The notes: generated from the letters alone by a model not told the origin. A stretch of DNA of 64,000 nt from Anoxybacteroides rupiense (GCF_014196195.1 NZ_JACIDF010000012.1:1-64000), one strand, 5' to 3'. Shown: positions 8,605 to 21,210, numbered from the stretch's first letter. A program made the numbers and translations.

Positions 8605-8745
8605 TTAAACTAACGAACCTGGCAATCAAATAACGCCGCCTCCCAGAACGATGAAAGCGGCGTTAGACATCCCGACAGTCGCAATAAAACCGCCGCTTCA
8701 TTGAGAAAGCGACAATGTGTTGACACCCCAAGTTGCCTCTCTATA
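8605..8745 (+). repeat. Dispersed intergenic repeat, copy between yunB and yunC
   Basis: A GC-rich inverted repeat (AACGCCGCCT...GAAAGCGGCGTT) is followed by the conserved tail TTCATTGAGAAAGCGACAAT, then TTGACACCCCAAGTTGC. The same tail follows the copy at 38.6 kb. It lies upstream of yunB and downstream of yunC, in non-coding DNA. Confidence 0.55.
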
Positions 8746-8778
8746 AATCAAACGGTTGTTTTTCTATTTATAGAACCT

Positions 8779-9090
8779 TTATTTCATTCTAAGCAAAGCT
8801 TCCCTTCCTGTCATTCCAACCGTAATTCCTCTTTCTTCAGCTGCCACCGTTACCGACTCTAATGGCGCCTCTAGCAACTGTTCAATGGTGCGGACACCTA
8901 CCGCCCTGCCTGCAATAATCCCTCTATCTTTCAGTTTTTCATTCAATAATCCCACATCTAGAGCTCCGCACATAATGTACCCTTGATCGCTTGCGACCGC
9001 TAATAAATTCGTTTTAGGAAGCTGCACAGAAATTGCGATAAATGGATAATTGTCAATCATAACAGGTTTAACATCGATCATACCGAACAC
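8779..9090 (-). CDS. yunC: DUF1805 protein YunC
   Basis: A 103-residue conserved protein of unknown function and the last gene of the yunFEDC run. It has no signal peptide or membrane segment. The conserved block CGALDVGLLNEKLKDRGIIA followed by GRAVGVRTIEQLLEAPLESV is diagnostic of the DUF1805 family. The Cys and the Gly-rich turn suggest a small ligand-binding fold, but no activity is known. It sits 45 bases downstream of yunD. Confidence 0.88.
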   Translation of the reverse strand: MFGMIDVKPVMIDNYPFIAISVQLPKTNLLAVASDQGYIMCGALDVGLLNEKLKDRGIIAGRAVGVRTIEQLLEAPLESVTVAAEERGITVGMTGREALLRMK

Positions 9091-9135
9091 ACTCCTTTCT
9101 CTAATTCAATGTATGAAAAAGAGAAAAAAGTGTGC

Positions 9136-10515
9136 TTACGATGGCTGGGCTAATTTCCATGCCAGCAAATCTCGCAGAAATTCAGGCATATAATAGATTT
9201 TTTGCGGAGCGCGATGAATTTGTGGATAAAAATGCCCGAAAGTAAACATATCAATCGTAGCGACAGCATACGTTTGATCAGCCCTCAGCTCCTTACCATT
9301 AATAAAAATATGGCGAACATGTTCTGAGCCATCACTTGTCTTCTCTGTTTGCAGTTTCACGCCATCATACGCCATTTGTCCCATTATTTTGCCGCGAAAT
9401 CCGAATCCTCTTATGGAGAGCCGCTTCATCGTTTCTGTATGCGCTTGTAAAATCACTTCTTTTAGTTCGTCTCCCCGTAAATACACTTTGCATGGATTAA
9501 TCGGGTGAGGGCAAATTCGATGCAAATCCTTTTTTGTGACAATGCCTTTTGGCAACGGTTCGAGCAGCACTCCTGCGTTCACCATACCTATATCGCCGCT
9601 ACACCATTCTTTTAAGGCTGAGGCTAGCAGCTGAGCGAAAGGTGATGGAGAAAACCATTGTAAAGGCAGTTCTTGATGGAGTTCAGCCACTGCTTCTTTG
9701 TCAAGCTGCTGTAAGCTTTCCTTCTCCAGCCCCATAAGCATCTGCTTTGTGTCTTCGCATTCCGAAAGCGCAGCTATATCTACTACTTCCGCTTCCCATT
9801 TCTTTTCCGGCATGGACAGCTTCACCACTCCAATGTGTTGTCCATACTTTCCAGCGCCACATAGAAGCGTATCGTTCACCCATTTCCCCTTTGAAAGCAC
9901 ATGATGCGTATGTGCACCGAGAATCAGATCAATCCCTGATACCGTTTGCGCAATGAACTCGTCATCGTTAATTCCCAAGTGTGACAGCAAAATCACGACG
10001 TCGGCCTGTTTCCGCACATCGTGTACAATGTCATTCAGCCATTCTAATGGTGGAGTAATGTTCCATCCTAGCAGCTCATAAAATTTTTTAAAATAAACGG
10101 TGACTCCAATTACGCCAATACGAAGGGTGTCAGACACGGAAATGATGCGATACGGCTGAAGCCACGGCGGACGTTTCCCATCTTTTCCAAACAAATTCGC
10201 TACTAAAACGGAAAAACGGGCGTTTTCATATAATTGACTCAGCTCCTCATAATTAAGCGTGATTCCTTCATTATTGCCAATCGTCACCGCATCATACTGC
10301 AATTGATTTAATAGCTGCACATTCGCTTTTCCCCTTGTTGCTTCTGTAATGGGATGAAATCGATCGATAAAATCACCGATGTCGAACAAAAGCATTTTTT
10401 CGTTTTGCCGTTCATGTTCGCGTCGTTTATCCTGCAAAAATTTAGCAATTCTTGGCCAATTTTCAAAATGGCTATGCACATCGTTTGTATGATAAATATA
10501 AAGATTTTGCTTCAA
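9136..10515 (-). CDS. yunD: Metallophosphoesterase / 5'-nucleotidase family protein YunD
   Basis: A 459-residue two-domain enzyme. The N-terminal metallophosphoesterase domain has metal-binding motifs at NDVHSHFE (residues 10-17), GDFIDR (~46-51), GNNEG (~78-82), LSHLGINDD and GAHTHH. The C-terminal 5_nucleotid_C domain (~280-459) includes GDIGMVNAGVL and FGFRGK. The family hydrolyses nucleotides or related phosphoesters; the exact substrate is not known. There is no signal peptide, so it is probably cytosolic. It starts at TTG behind AGAGGTG with 7 bases of spacing, 15 bases after yunE. Confidence 0.85.
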   Translation of the reverse strand: MKQNLYIYHTNDVHSHFENWPRIAKFLQDKRREHERQNEKMLLFDIGDFIDRFHPITEATRGKANVQLLNQLQYDAVTIGNNEGITLNYEELSQLYENARFSVLVANLFGKDGKRPPWLQPYRIISVSDTLRIGVIGVTVYFKKFYELLGWNITPPLEWLNDIVHDVRKQADVVILLSHLGINDDEFIAQTVSGIDLILGAHTHHVLSKGKWVNDTLLCGAGKYGQHIGVVKLSMPEKKWEAEVVDIAALSECEDTKQMLMGLEKESLQQLDKEAVAELHQELPLQWFSPSPFAQLLASALKEWCSGDIGMVNAGVLLEPLPKGIVTKKDLHRICPHPINPCKVYLRGDELKEVILQAHTETMKRLSIRGFGFRGKIMGQMAYDGVKLQTEKTSDGSEHVRHIFINGKELRADQTYAVATIDMFTFGHFYPQIHRAPQKIYYMPEFLRDLLAWKLAQPS

Positions 10516-10530
10516 CCAAAAACACCTCTT

Positions 10531-11349
10531 TTATGAAATGCCTTGAATAATAAGGCGCACTCCAAGCAGAATCAGGACAAGCCGCAGCATCAAAACAAGC
10601 GTTTGGCTTTTAAGTTTTTTATTCATCCATGCCCCTATCTTTGCGCCAATCCAAATGCCTGGGATCAAAGCAATCGCAAACAGCCATTCCACATTTCCCA
10701 GCACGATATGGGTAATAGAGCTCACAACGGAAGACACAAAGATCATAAACATGGATGTGGCCACAGCCACGTGCGGCGGAAAGAAAAACAGCAGGATCAT
10801 CGCTGGAACCATCAGCGATCCTCCGCCAATCCCAAACAATCCGCCGAAGAAGCCGACGGCAAAGGCAATCGCAATCGCGATTGCCGGATGGTATCCATAG
10901 ATGACCGTTTCTCCCTCATTTGTTATATATGTGCGCGTGACAACAAAATGCTTTTGTTTAGGCAAATGGGCGGAACGTTTGGTCAGCATCAACAAAAACG
11001 AAACGAAAACTAAGAACAAGCCAAAGTAAAGCGAAAAATGTTTCAAGCTTAGCATTTGATTGGTCCACGCACCAAGCATGGCCCCCGGTCCGCTTCCGAT
11101 AAAAAAAAGCCATCCGCTCTGATAGTCCACCATGCGTTCTTTCATATAAGACAGCGTCGAGGAAAGACCATTAAAAATAATGACCACTAGTGATGTGCCA
11201 ACTGCTACTTGCGGAGAAACGTCGGGCAAAAAGTGGATGGCTCCTAAAAACAATAATGAAGGTACAACAATAATCCCTCCGCCTAACCCTACTAAGCTGC
11301 CGATCGTGCCGGCCAAAAAACCGACCAAAACCAATAATACGTACTCCAT
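10531..11349 (-). CDS. yunE: TauE/SafE-family membrane permease YunE
   Basis: A 272-residue integral membrane protein with about 8 helices and the two repeated halves of the TauE/SafE (DUF81) family. Each half opens with a glycine-rich helix: GTIGSLVGLGGGIIVVPSLL near residue 16 and GFFGGLFGIGGGSLMVPAM near 165. The family is linked to transport of sulfonates, sulfite and other anions; the substrate here is unknown. It lies in the yunFEDC operon, between yunF (14-base gap) and yunD. Confidence 0.85.
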   Translation of the reverse strand: MEYVLLVLVGFLAGTIGSLVGLGGGIIVVPSLLFLGAIHFLPDVSPQVAVGTSLVVIIFNGLSSTLSYMKERMVDYQSGWLFFIGSGPGAMLGAWTNQMLSLKHFSLYFGLFLVFVSFLLMLTKRSAHLPKQKHFVVTRTYITNEGETVIYGYHPAIAIAIAFAVGFFGGLFGIGGGSLMVPAMILLFFFPPHVAVATSMFMIFVSSVVSSITHIVLGNVEWLFAIALIPGIWIGAKIGAWMNKKLKSQTLVLMLRLVLILLGVRLIIQGIS

Positions 11350-11363
11350 TATACCCCTCTCCG

Positions 11364-12212
11364 TTAAAATAAATCTAACTGTCTTGGCGCTAAATCCGTA
11401 TACTCGATACCAAGCATTTGAAGCAGCTGTTTGGCGTTATCTGCCGCATCGCCGCCAGAATTATTATTAAATAATATGTAAAGCTCATTTGTTTGCTTCT
11501 GAAGACGCCGAATATGATGCACCCATTCGCGCAACTCGTCTTCACGATAGCGATACAAATAACGGACCGCACGCCAATTTTCTCCACTCGTTGCTTTATT
11601 CCATCCGTGCACGTTGCGGCCATGAAAACGAATCAGTGTTTTTTCGCGGTTTGTTGGATGTAAAACAGCCGGAATCGATCCTTCCCCTGCCTGCGGTTCA
11701 TCGCATATGCTATGAATCCATCCTTCCGTCTCCATAAACTTCAATGTCTTTTCATAAAAACGGGGCCAAAACCATGACTGATGCCGAAACTCTAAGGCCA
11801 CTGGAACATCCCCCATTTTCTCTCGACACCAGCGCAAGTAAGCGACATGCTCACGCCGGCAATCAAACCAAGGCGGAAATTGAAACAACACCATGGCCAG
11901 CTTCTTCGCTTCTAAAAACGGAGCAATGGACAATAAAAAAGCAGCAAACATTTCTTCCTTGCTTGAATAGGGGATTTCTCCACGTTCATGGCCTGTCATT
12001 CCTTGATACGCTTTTACAATAAAACGAAAAGCGTCAGGAGTTTCACGAATCCATTTCTCTACATTTTGCTGCGGCTGAATCGCATAAAAATAGGAATCGA
12101 CCTCGACAGTTGGGAAATGAGCCGCATATTCTTGCAGTTTATCCTTAGAAGCAAGACCGGGTGGATAAAGGCTGTCGTGATCTCCCCACCCAGTTAATCC
12201 GATATAAATCAT
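11364..12212 (-). CDS. yunF: DUF72 protein YunF
   Basis: A 282-residue TIM-barrel protein of the DUF72 family, function unknown. Conserved positions include GLTGWGDHDSLYPPG at the N-terminus, EVDSYFYAIQPQQNVEKW, FQFPPWFD, VALEFRHQSWF, RFHGRN and LFNNNSGG near the end. An upstream in-frame TTG exists at 12242, but the ATG at 12212 is preceded by AAGGTG at 6 bases and gives the usual family length, so I chose it. It is the first gene of yunFEDC. Confidence 0.85.
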   Translation of the reverse strand: MIYIGLTGWGDHDSLYPPGLASKDKLQEYAAHFPTVEVDSYFYAIQPQQNVEKWIRETPDAFRFIVKAYQGMTGHERGEIPYSSKEEMFAAFLLSIAPFLEAKKLAMVLFQFPPWFDCRREHVAYLRWCREKMGDVPVALEFRHQSWFWPRFYEKTLKFMETEGWIHSICDEPQAGEGSIPAVLHPTNREKTLIRFHGRNVHGWNKATSGENWRAVRYLYRYREDELREWVHHIRRLQKQTNELYILFNNNSGGDAADNAKQLLQMLGIEYTDLAPRQLDLF

Positions 12213-12518
12213 CCGCATCACCTTAACTTCATCATAACACAATTATGTGGAAAAATAATGTAGCAAATCGGCCTGAACTTCCATGAAAACAACGCAGCTT
12301 TATTGATACATTGGCTAGAAACAGGGATGAAGCAAAACATGTTGGCTTCTTTGTTCGTCCAAACTAGAATGTTCGACTATAAAAACACCCCACACTGCTG
12401 GATATTTAATCAACAGTGTGGGGATGAAGCTAAATCAATAGAGCTGATCAGATGCAATCATGGATCAATGGTGGGCGCAGCGTCCCCAAGGAAACACTAC
12501 ACCTTGATAGGATAAGGA
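12213..12518. other. Intergenic gap between sufB and yunF
   Basis: It carries the suf terminator and a degenerate stretch (12280-12370, AACAACGCAGC...GTTCGTCCAAACTAG) that may be a worn copy of the dispersed repeat. The yunF promoter must lie in its left part, but no convincing -35/-10 pair was identified. Confidence 0.4.
12385..12424 (-). terminator. Terminator of the suf operon
   Basis: On the minus strand CCCCACACTG pairs with CAGTGTGGGG across a 16-base loop and is followed by TGTTTTTAT. It lies about 95 bases past the sufB stop. Confidence 0.85.
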
Positions 12519-13916
12519 TTAACCAATACTTCCTTCCATCTCGAATTTAATGAGACGGTTCATCTCTACCGCATATTCCATCGGAAGCTCTCTTGTAAAT
12601 GGCTCAATGAAGCCCATCACGATCATTTCCGTCGCTTCTTGCTCCGAAATGCCTCGGCTCATGAGATAGAACAGTTGCTCTTCTGATACCTTTGATACTT
12701 TTGCTTCGTGCTCTAATGAAATGTTGTCATTTAAAATTTCATTGTATGGGATGGTATCAGAAGTAGACTGATTATCCATAATGAGCGTGTCACATTCAAT
12801 ATTGGAGCGAGAGCCTGATGCTTTTCGACCAAAGTGGACGATTCCGCGATAGGTTACTTTTCCGCCCTGCTTAGAAATAGATTTAGAAACAATGGTCGAA
12901 GATGTGTTTGGCGCCAAATGGATCATTTTCGCCCCGGCATCTTGATGCTGGCCTTTTCCAGCGATCGCAATGGAAAGCGTCAAACCGCGCGCGCCCTCTC
13001 CTTTTAAAATCACAGCCGGATATTTCATCGTTAATTTAGAGCCAATATTTCCGTCAATCCACTCCATTGTTGCGTTTTCTTCGCAAACCGCACGCTTCGT
13101 TACAAGGTTAAAGACGTTGTTGGCCCAGTTTTGGATTGTTGTATAGCGGCAGTACGCACCCTTCTTCACAATAATTTCCACAACGGCGCTGTGAAGCGAG
13201 TTTGTGGTATACACCGGAGCGGTACAGCCTTCCACATAATGCACATGTGCGCCTTCATCGACAATAATCAATGTACGCTCAAATTGTCCCATGTTTTCCG
13301 AGTTAATCCGGAAATATGCTTGCAACGGAGTTTCCACTTTCACTCCTTTCGGAACATAAATGAACGAGCCGCCCGACCACACTGCCGAGTTAAGCGCTGC
13401 AAACTTGTTGTCTGTTGGCGGCACCACTTTTGCCCAATGCTCTCGGAAAATATCTTCATTTTCTTTAAGAGCGGAATCCGTATCCTTAAAAATCACACCG
13501 AGCTTTTCAAGGTCTTCTTTCATGTTGTGGTACACCACTTCGGATTCGTATTGCGCTGATACCCCTGCCAAATATTTTTGCTCCGCTTCTGGAATGCCTA
13601 ATTTATCAAATGTCGCTTTAATTTCCGCAGGCACTTCATCCCATGAACGCCCTGATTTTTCTGATGGCTTTACATAATACGTAATTTCATCAAAATTTAA
13701 ACTTGATAAATCGCCACCCCATTGTGGCATTGGTAAGCTATAAAAAATATCTAACGCTTTTAAGCGAAATTCCAGCATCCATTGCGGCTCATTTTTCATT
13801 CGCGAAATTTCTTCTACAATCTCTTTCGTCAATCCGCGTTTCGCACGAAACACCGAAACATCCTTATCGACGAAGCCATATTTATATTCGCCGATTTCTG
13901 GCATTTTTTTCGCCAT
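12519..13916 (-). CDS. sufB: Fe-S cluster scaffold subunit SufB
   Basis: SufB forms, with SufC and SufD, the scaffold on which SUF iron-sulfur clusters are built before transfer to apoproteins. The 465-residue length and sequence are typical: an N-terminal region with [20 protein letters not shown], then the beta-helix core with [39 protein letters not shown] and [13 protein letters not shown]. The C-terminal [20 protein letters not shown] block closes the domain. The conserved Cys in NIECDTL is in place. It is the last gene of sufCDSUB, 31 bases after sufU. Confidence 0.96.
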   Translation of the reverse strand: MAKKMPEIGEYKYGFVDKDVSVFRAKRGLTKEIVEEISRMKNEPQWMLEFRLKALDIFYSLPMPQWGGDLSSLNFDEITYYVKPSEKSGRSWDEVPAEIKATFDKLGIPEAEQKYLAGVSAQYESEVVYHNMKEDLEKLGVIFKDTDSALKENEDIFREHWAKVVPPTDNKFAALNSAVWSGGSFIYVPKGVKVETPLQAYFRINSENMGQFERTLIIVDEGAHVHYVEGCTAPVYTTNSLHSAVVEIIVKKGAYCRYTTIQNWANNVFNLVTKRAVCEENATMEWIDGNIGSKLTMKYPAVILKGEGARGLTLSIAIAGKGQHQDAGAKMIHLAPNTSSTIVSKSISKQGGKVTYRGIVHFGRKASGSRSNIECDTLIMDNQSTSDTIPYNEILNDNISLEHEAKVSKVSEEQLFYLMSRGISEQEATEMIVMGFIEPFTRELPMEYAVEMNRLIKFEMEGSIG

Positions 13917-13947
13917 TATGATTCGCCTCCTTTTTTACAAGCCTTTT

Positions 13948-16905
<2,958 letters not shown>

Positions 16906-16923
16906 AAATAATCCTCCTAACGC

Positions 16924-17703
16924 TTACGCTTCTTGCTCAATCATTTCATCTTCAATGCCCAATTCTTTTTTGATCCAGTCATATCCTTCAGCTTCTAAGC
17001 GCTGCGCTAATTCTGGACCGCCGGATTTCACAATGCGTCCTTGCATCATCACATGCACATAATCTGGCGTAATGTAATTAAGCAATCGTTGATAGTGAGT
17101 GATAATTAAACAGCCAAAATCGCTGCTGCGCATTTCATTAACACCTTTTGAAACGATTTTTAAAGCATCAATATCAAGACCCGAGTCGATCTCGTCTAAA
17201 ATCGCAATTTTCGGCTCTAGCATCATAAGCTGAAGAATTTCATTGCGTTTTTTCTCTCCACCGGAAAATCCTTCATTTAAGTAACGATGAGCCATATCAG
17301 AGTTCATTTCAAGGAACTCCATTTTTTCATCTAATTTGCGAATGAACTTCATTAACGAAATTTCGTTCCCTTCTCCAAGACGAGCATTAATGGCAGAACG
17401 AAGGAAATCGGCATTCGTCACACCGCTAATCTCGCTTGGATATTGCATAGCTAAAAATAAACCGGCGCGCGCGCGCTCATCTACTTCCATTTCAAGGACG
17501 TCTTGTCCATCTAGTGTAATGCTTCCTTTTGTTACTTCATATTTTGGATGGCCCATAATTGCGGAAGATAGCGTTGATTTTCCCGTTCCGTTCGGCCCCA
17601 TAATGGCATGAATTTCTCCGCCTTTTACCTCCAAATTTACACCCTTTAAAATTTCTTTCCCCTCCACTGATACGTGAAGATCTTTGATTGTCAATACCGC
17701 CAT
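16924..17703 (-). CDS. sufC: Fe-S assembly ATPase SufC
   Basis: SufC is the ABC-type ATPase of the SUF scaffold; ATP binding drives SufB-SufD rearrangement during cluster assembly. The 259-residue product has Walker A GPNGTGKST (residues 36-44), the SufC-specific signature FSGGEKKRNE (~145-154) and Walker B IAILDEIDSGLD (~166-177). It has no membrane partner. It is the first gene of sufCDSUB and starts behind GGAGGTATTTTT. Upstream DNA (17704-17864) holds AT-rich sequence with two direct TGAGAAT copies that could be a regulatory site. Confidence 0.96.
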   Translation of the reverse strand: MAVLTIKDLHVSVEGKEILKGVNLEVKGGEIHAIMGPNGTGKSTLSSAIMGHPKYEVTKGSITLDGQDVLEMEVDERARAGLFLAMQYPSEISGVTNADFLRSAINARLGEGNEISLMKFIRKLDEKMEFLEMNSDMAHRYLNEGFSGGEKKRNEILQLMMLEPKIAILDEIDSGLDIDALKIVSKGVNEMRSSDFGCLIITHYQRLLNYITPDYVHVMMQGRIVKSGGPELAQRLEAEGYDWIKKELGIEDEMIEQEA

Positions 17704-17739
17704 AAAAATACCTCCAATTTTCTAAAAGAAGTTTGTGTA

Positions 17740-17790
17740 TCTCATCGTTATTGTGATTCTCATTTTATTCTCATTACAATCTTATAACAA
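17740..17790 (-). promoter_or_regulatory. Promoter region of suf with repeated TGAGAAT half-sites
   Basis: On the minus strand TGAGAAT occurs twice ten bases apart (TGAGAATAAAATGAGAAT), followed by CACAATAACG. Each half resembles a Fur/PerR half-site (TGATAAT) with one change, but the arrangement is direct rather than inverted. Metal or peroxide control of suf is possible, unproven, and not strongly supported. Confidence 0.3.
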
Positions 17791-17864
17791 ATGAAAGGTA
17801 TTAGCAACCATTTAACTCCATTAGTATACTTTTTAAATAAAAAAGTTTAATAAGTAAACATATC

Positions 17865-17893
17865 AAAAAAGCCTCCTATTCTGGAGGCTTTTT
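17865..17893 (-). terminator. Terminator of yurZ (bidirectional form)
   Basis: AAAAAAGCCTCC and GGAGGCTTTTT form a compact hairpin with A and T tails on either side, immediately after the yurZ stop at 17896. Confidence 0.85.
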
Positions 17894-17895
17894 CA

Positions 17896-18258
17896 CTAAT
17901 GTTTTGTCGTCAATTCGGCAATGCATTCTTGAACAAGCGTCACCGCTTGGCTCATCGCTGCGCCTCCCGCAAACGCTACCGCAACGCTGCAAGCTTCCAA
18001 GATTTCCTGTTCTGTCGCCCCTTGATCGATACAGCCTTTCGTATGATAAATCGTACAATATTCATCTTGTGTAGCTAGGCTAATCCCGAGAGCGATCAAT
18101 TGCTTTTCTTTTTGCGACAAAGCTCCCTCCTGAAAGCATGCTTCAGTAAAGGCATTAAATTTCTCTGCCACTGCGGGGATTTTCTGTGTGAAGGCGCCCA
18201 ATCCTTCTTTATAATGCTGCAATGCCGCTTCTGTTGAAGAATGTGTTGGTTGATTCAT
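17896..18258 (-). CDS. yurZ: Carboxymuconolactone decarboxylase / AhpD-like protein YurZ
   Basis: A 120-residue all-helical protein of the CMD/AhpD superfamily, found next to suf as in B. subtilis; function unknown. The family motif is present as [20 protein letters not shown], with Cys and His four apart. The first Cys of the AhpD C-x-x-C pair is absent, so a peroxidase-reductase role is unlikely. The ATG at 18258, seven bases after AAAGGAG, is preferred to an upstream in-frame TTG. Confidence 0.8.
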   Translation of the reverse strand: MNQPTHSSTEAALQHYKEGLGAFTQKIPAVAEKFNAFTEACFQEGALSQKEKQLIALGISLATQDEYCTIYHTKGCIDQGATEQEILEACSVAVAFAGGAAMSQAVTLVQECIAELTTKH

Positions 18259-18433
18259 CCTCAAGCTCCTTTCAAAATCATAAGAACTGCGGTTATATTA
18301 TTGACTAAAATGGGAAGATCATATAACTGAATCGAAAAGAAAAATCGGCTTGAACGATCTGGAAGAAATGGTTGCATAATCATCAAGCCCCGTGGTTTCT
18401 CATGCTGATTACACCAAAAGTAAGAGAACATTA

Positions 18434-18472
18434 AAAAGCGGAAGCTCCGCTATGAAGCTTCCGCTTTCTTTA
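18434..18472 (-). terminator. Terminator of metNPQ
   Basis: A 12-bp stem AAAGCGGAAGCT/AGCTTCCGCTTT lies just past the metQ stop, with TTAATG on the minus-strand side. It is likely a moderately strong intrinsic terminator. Confidence 0.75.
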
Positions 18473-18477
18473 TAGTA

Positions 18478-19308
18478 TTACTCAGTTGCTGGAATGACAG
18501 CACCTTTGTATTCTTTTTTGATGAAATCTTGAATTTCTTTGGATTGAAGCACTTCGACAAGCGTTTTAATGTCTTTGCGATTCTCATCGCCTTTACGTAC
18601 CGCAATAATATTCACATATGGATTGTTTTTTGGCGACTCGACAGCAATCGGATCTTTCGCAGGATCCAATCCGGCATCTAAAGCGTAGTTGGCGTTAATC
18701 ACGACCGCATCGCCCTCATTGTTTTGGTAAACTTGTGGCAGCAAACCGGCATCAACATCGGTTTTAAATTTTAACTTCTTCGGATTTTCTACAATATCCT
18801 TAACAGTGGCTTTTGTTTTATCAATGCCGTCTTTTAATTTAATAAGTCCTTTCTCTTGAAGCATGGACAAAATACGCCCGTGATCAGCGACAGAGTTGCT
18901 CATAATAATGGTGGCTCCCTCTGGAAGCTCCTCAAGGCTTTTGTATTTTTTAGAATAAATTCCGATTGGTTCAATATGAATACCGCCAGCATTGACAAAA
19001 TCATAGCCGTTTTCTTTCATTTGTGCCTCTAAGTAAGGAATGTGCTGGAAATAGTTAGCGTCGATTTCTTTATTCTCTAACGCCTTATTCGGCAAAATAT
19101 AATCCTGGAATGTGACAATCTTTAAGTTGACGCCTTTTTCTTTAAGAATTGGCTTCGCTTTTTCTAAAATCTCAGCATGCGGCACATTCGATGCGCCTAC
19201 TACTAATTCCTTTTTCTCTTGGTCTCCTTGTGCGCCGTCTTTGCCGCCGCATGCCGCCAACGCGAGCACAAGCACTACCGCTAATAATGCACCCCACCAT
19301 TTTTTCAT
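18478..19308 (-). CDS. metQ: Methionine-binding lipoprotein MetQ
   Basis: MetQ is the substrate-binding subunit of the MetNPQ importer, which takes up L- and D-methionine. The 276-residue precursor has a lipoprotein signal peptide with lipobox LAAC (Cys 20), so it is anchored on the outer face of the membrane. The mature protein matches the NLPA family: VVGASNVPHAEILEKAKPIL at ~37-56, FQDYILPN, and NYALDAGLDPAKDPIAVE. It is the last gene of the S-box-controlled metNPQ operon, 22 bases after metP. Confidence 0.94.
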   Translation of the reverse strand: MKKWWGALLAVVLVLALAACGGKDGAQGDQEKKELVVGASNVPHAEILEKAKPILKEKGVNLKIVTFQDYILPNKALENKEIDANYFQHIPYLEAQMKENGYDFVNAGGIHIEPIGIYSKKYKSLEELPEGATIIMSNSVADHGRILSMLQEKGLIKLKDGIDKTKATVKDIVENPKKLKFKTDVDAGLLPQVYQNNEGDAVVINANYALDAGLDPAKDPIAVESPKNNPYVNIIAVRKGDENRKDIKTLVEVLQSKEIQDFIKKEYKGAVIPATE

Positions 19309-19330
19309 CTGTTTTTCCTCCTTTATATTG

Positions 19331-19996
19331 TTATCTCTTATCTATTTTGGAAGTGACAAAGTCACCGATAAGCTGAATGGCAAATACAATGATTAAAATG
19401 AGCACTGTAGCAACAAAGGTCACATCGTTATGACTGCGTTGGAACCCTTCTAAATAAGCAAGATTCCCAAGGCCACCAGCGCCCACTACTCCCGCCATCG
19501 CCGTATAGCCAACTAACGCAATAGCGGTTACTGTGATCCCTGAGACAAGAGCCGGCAGCGATTCAGGAATCAATACCTTCCAGATGATTGTCGCCGTTGT
19601 CGCTCCCATGGCTTTCGCCGCTTCAATCACACCTTTGTCAATTTCACGCAAAGCGATCTCCACCATGCGCGCATAAAATGGAGCAGCGCCAATAATCAAC
19701 GCCGGCAAGGCCGCGTTTGCCCCAAGAATCGTACCGACTAGCATCTTTGTAAAAGGAATAAGCAGAATAATTAAAATAATAAATGGGATAGAACGAAAAA
19801 TATTAACAAAAGCAGAAACGATTGTATGAATGGCTTTGTTTTCCCAAATATTATCTTTGGATGTTAAAAACAGCAACAATCCTAGAATGAGTCCAAATAC
19901 AAATGTAAACGCCACGGCAACTCCTGTCATATACAGCGTTTCCGACGCTGCCGCCCAAATCGATTCCCACTGAACGTTAGGAAACATGCTACTCAT
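19331..19996 (-). CDS. metP: Methionine ABC transporter permease MetP (MetI)
   Basis: A 221-residue membrane subunit with 5 predicted helices. The EAA loop that contacts MetN is visible as EAAKAMGATTATIIWKVLIP (~residues 128-147). Conserved stretches FRSIPFIILIILLIP and GYTAMAGVVGAGGLG are typical of MetI-type permeases. The start overlaps the end of metN by 8 bases, and metQ follows 22 bases later. Confidence 0.94.
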   Translation of the reverse strand: MSSMFPNVQWESIWAAASETLYMTGVAVAFTFVFGLILGLLLFLTSKDNIWENKAIHTIVSAFVNIFRSIPFIILIILLIPFTKMLVGTILGANAALPALIIGAAPFYARMVEIALREIDKGVIEAAKAMGATTATIIWKVLIPESLPALVSGITVTAIALVGYTAMAGVVGAGGLGNLAYLEGFQRSHNDVTFVATVLILIIVFAIQLIGDFVTSKIDKR

Positions 19997-21014
19997 TCGT
20001 CATCACCTCCACACCGACTTGTTGCTGACGAATGTAGTCAAGCGCTCTGGCTACTTCCTCATCCGTTCCACTCATATGAACAAACATCACTCCATACGAG
20101 CCCTGATGGGTTTGTGAAATCTTCCCTTGCAAAATATTAATGGTTATTTCAAAATTTCGGATCAGTTCTGCGATGAGCGGCCGTTCAGTCGCATGGCCAG
20201 CAAAAGTAAGCTGGACAACTTTGCCGTTAGGATATTGGTTGAACAAATGAGCAATCGTCCCTTTCGTTTCTTCAGGTTCCGTAATCTGTTGAACAAACCG
20301 TTTCGTTATCATCTGTTGCGGATTTTGAAATACATCCAATACCTTTCCTTCTTCGACAATCTTTCCGTTTTCCATTACCGCCACACGATCACATATTTTA
20401 CGGATTACATGCATTTCATGAGTAATTAATACAATAGTCAATCCGAGGCGCTGATTAATATCAACTAAAAGCTCAAGAATCGAATCTGTCGTTTGCGGAT
20501 CCAAAGCAGAAGTCGCTTCGTCGCATAACAGCACCTTCGGGTTGTTCGCGAGCGCCCGCGCAATACCGACACGCTGCTTTTGCCCCCCGCTGAGCTGCGA
20601 TGGATAGGTATTTTCTCTTCCGTGCAGACCCACAAGATGAATGAGTTCATCCGCCCGCTTTAACCGCTGTTCCTTTGGAACTCCAGCAATCTCTAAGGGA
20701 AACGCAATATTGTCTCGGACCGTCCTTGACCAAAGCAAATTAAAATGCTGAAAAATCATTCCGATTTCTTGCCGCGCCTTGCGCAATTCTCTTCCTTTAA
20801 TACTTGCGATGTCTTGACCGGCAACCATCACTCTTCCATTTGTAGGCTTTTCCAAGCCGTTTAAAAGACGGATCAGCGAGCTTTTTCCAGCACCGCTATA
20901 TCCAATAATGCCAAAAATCTCCCCTTCTTTAATGTGCAAATTTACATCATTGACAGCTGTTACCGCTCCCTGGCTTGACGAATATACTTTTGTTACATTT
21001 TCTAGCGTAATCAA
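19989..21014 (-). CDS. metN: Methionine ABC transporter ATPase MetN
   Basis: A 341-residue ATP-binding subunit. Walker A is GYSGAGKSS (residues 38-46), the signature is LSGGQKQR (~142-149) and Walker B is VLLCDEATSALD (~160-171). Residues ~265-341 form the NIL domain, which binds methionine and inhibits transport when the cell is replete. Translation starts at TTG behind AAGGTG with 8 bases of spacing. Expression is set by the SAM riboswitch just upstream. Confidence 0.95.
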   Translation of the reverse strand: MITLENVTKVYSSSQGAVTAVNDVNLHIKEGEIFGIIGYSGAGKSSLIRLLNGLEKPTNGRVMVAGQDIASIKGRELRKARQEIGMIFQHFNLLWSRTVRDNIAFPLEIAGVPKEQRLKRADELIHLVGLHGRENTYPSQLSGGQKQRVGIARALANNPKVLLCDEATSALDPQTTDSILELLVDINQRLGLTIVLITHEMHVIRKICDRVAVMENGKIVEEGKVLDVFQNPQQMITKRFVQQITEPEETKGTIAHLFNQYPNGKVVQLTFAGHATERPLIAELIRNFEITINILQGKISQTHQGSYGVMFVHMSGTDEEVARALDYIRQQQVGVEVMTNE

Positions 21015-21044
21015 ACGCGATTCACCTTCCTTGTTCCAGCAACT

Positions 21045-21080
21045 AAAAAACCTTTCTGCTCAAGAGAACAGAAAGGTTTT
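21045..21080 (-). terminator. Riboswitch-controlled terminator upstream of metN
   Basis: AAAACCTTTCTG pairs with CAGAAAGGTTTTTT across an 8-base loop and ends in a T run, 30 bases before the metN start. It is the expression platform of the adjacent SAM riboswitch. Confidence 0.9.
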
Positions 21081-21093
21081 AATATCTCCCATT

Positions 21094-21210
21094 TCTGTCT
21101 CTTATCTCTCAAAGCGAACGCTTTGTGTGAATTGGCACCATTTCAGTCGAATGCTGACGGTTGCCGGGTTTCATAGGGCACATCCCTCCACCTCTCTTGA
21201 TAAGAGCAGC
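21094..21210 (-). promoter_or_regulatory. SAM riboswitch (S box) upstream of metNPQ
   Basis: The minus strand shows the S-box aptamer: P1 arms CTCTTATC and GATAAGAG, the GAGGTGGAGGGA segment, then CCCTATGAAACCCGGCAACC and GGTGCCAATTC. Bound S-adenosylmethionine favours the downstream terminator and shuts off methionine import; low SAM permits read-through. Confidence 0.95.

Noticed and set aside
9549-9956. Three overlapping plus-strand frames over yunD
   Set aside because: They are shadows of the highly conserved yunD coding sequence.
12280-12370. Further repeat copy
   Set aside because: Only short scraps match (AACAACGC, TTCGTCCAAA). Too diverged to list as a firm copy.
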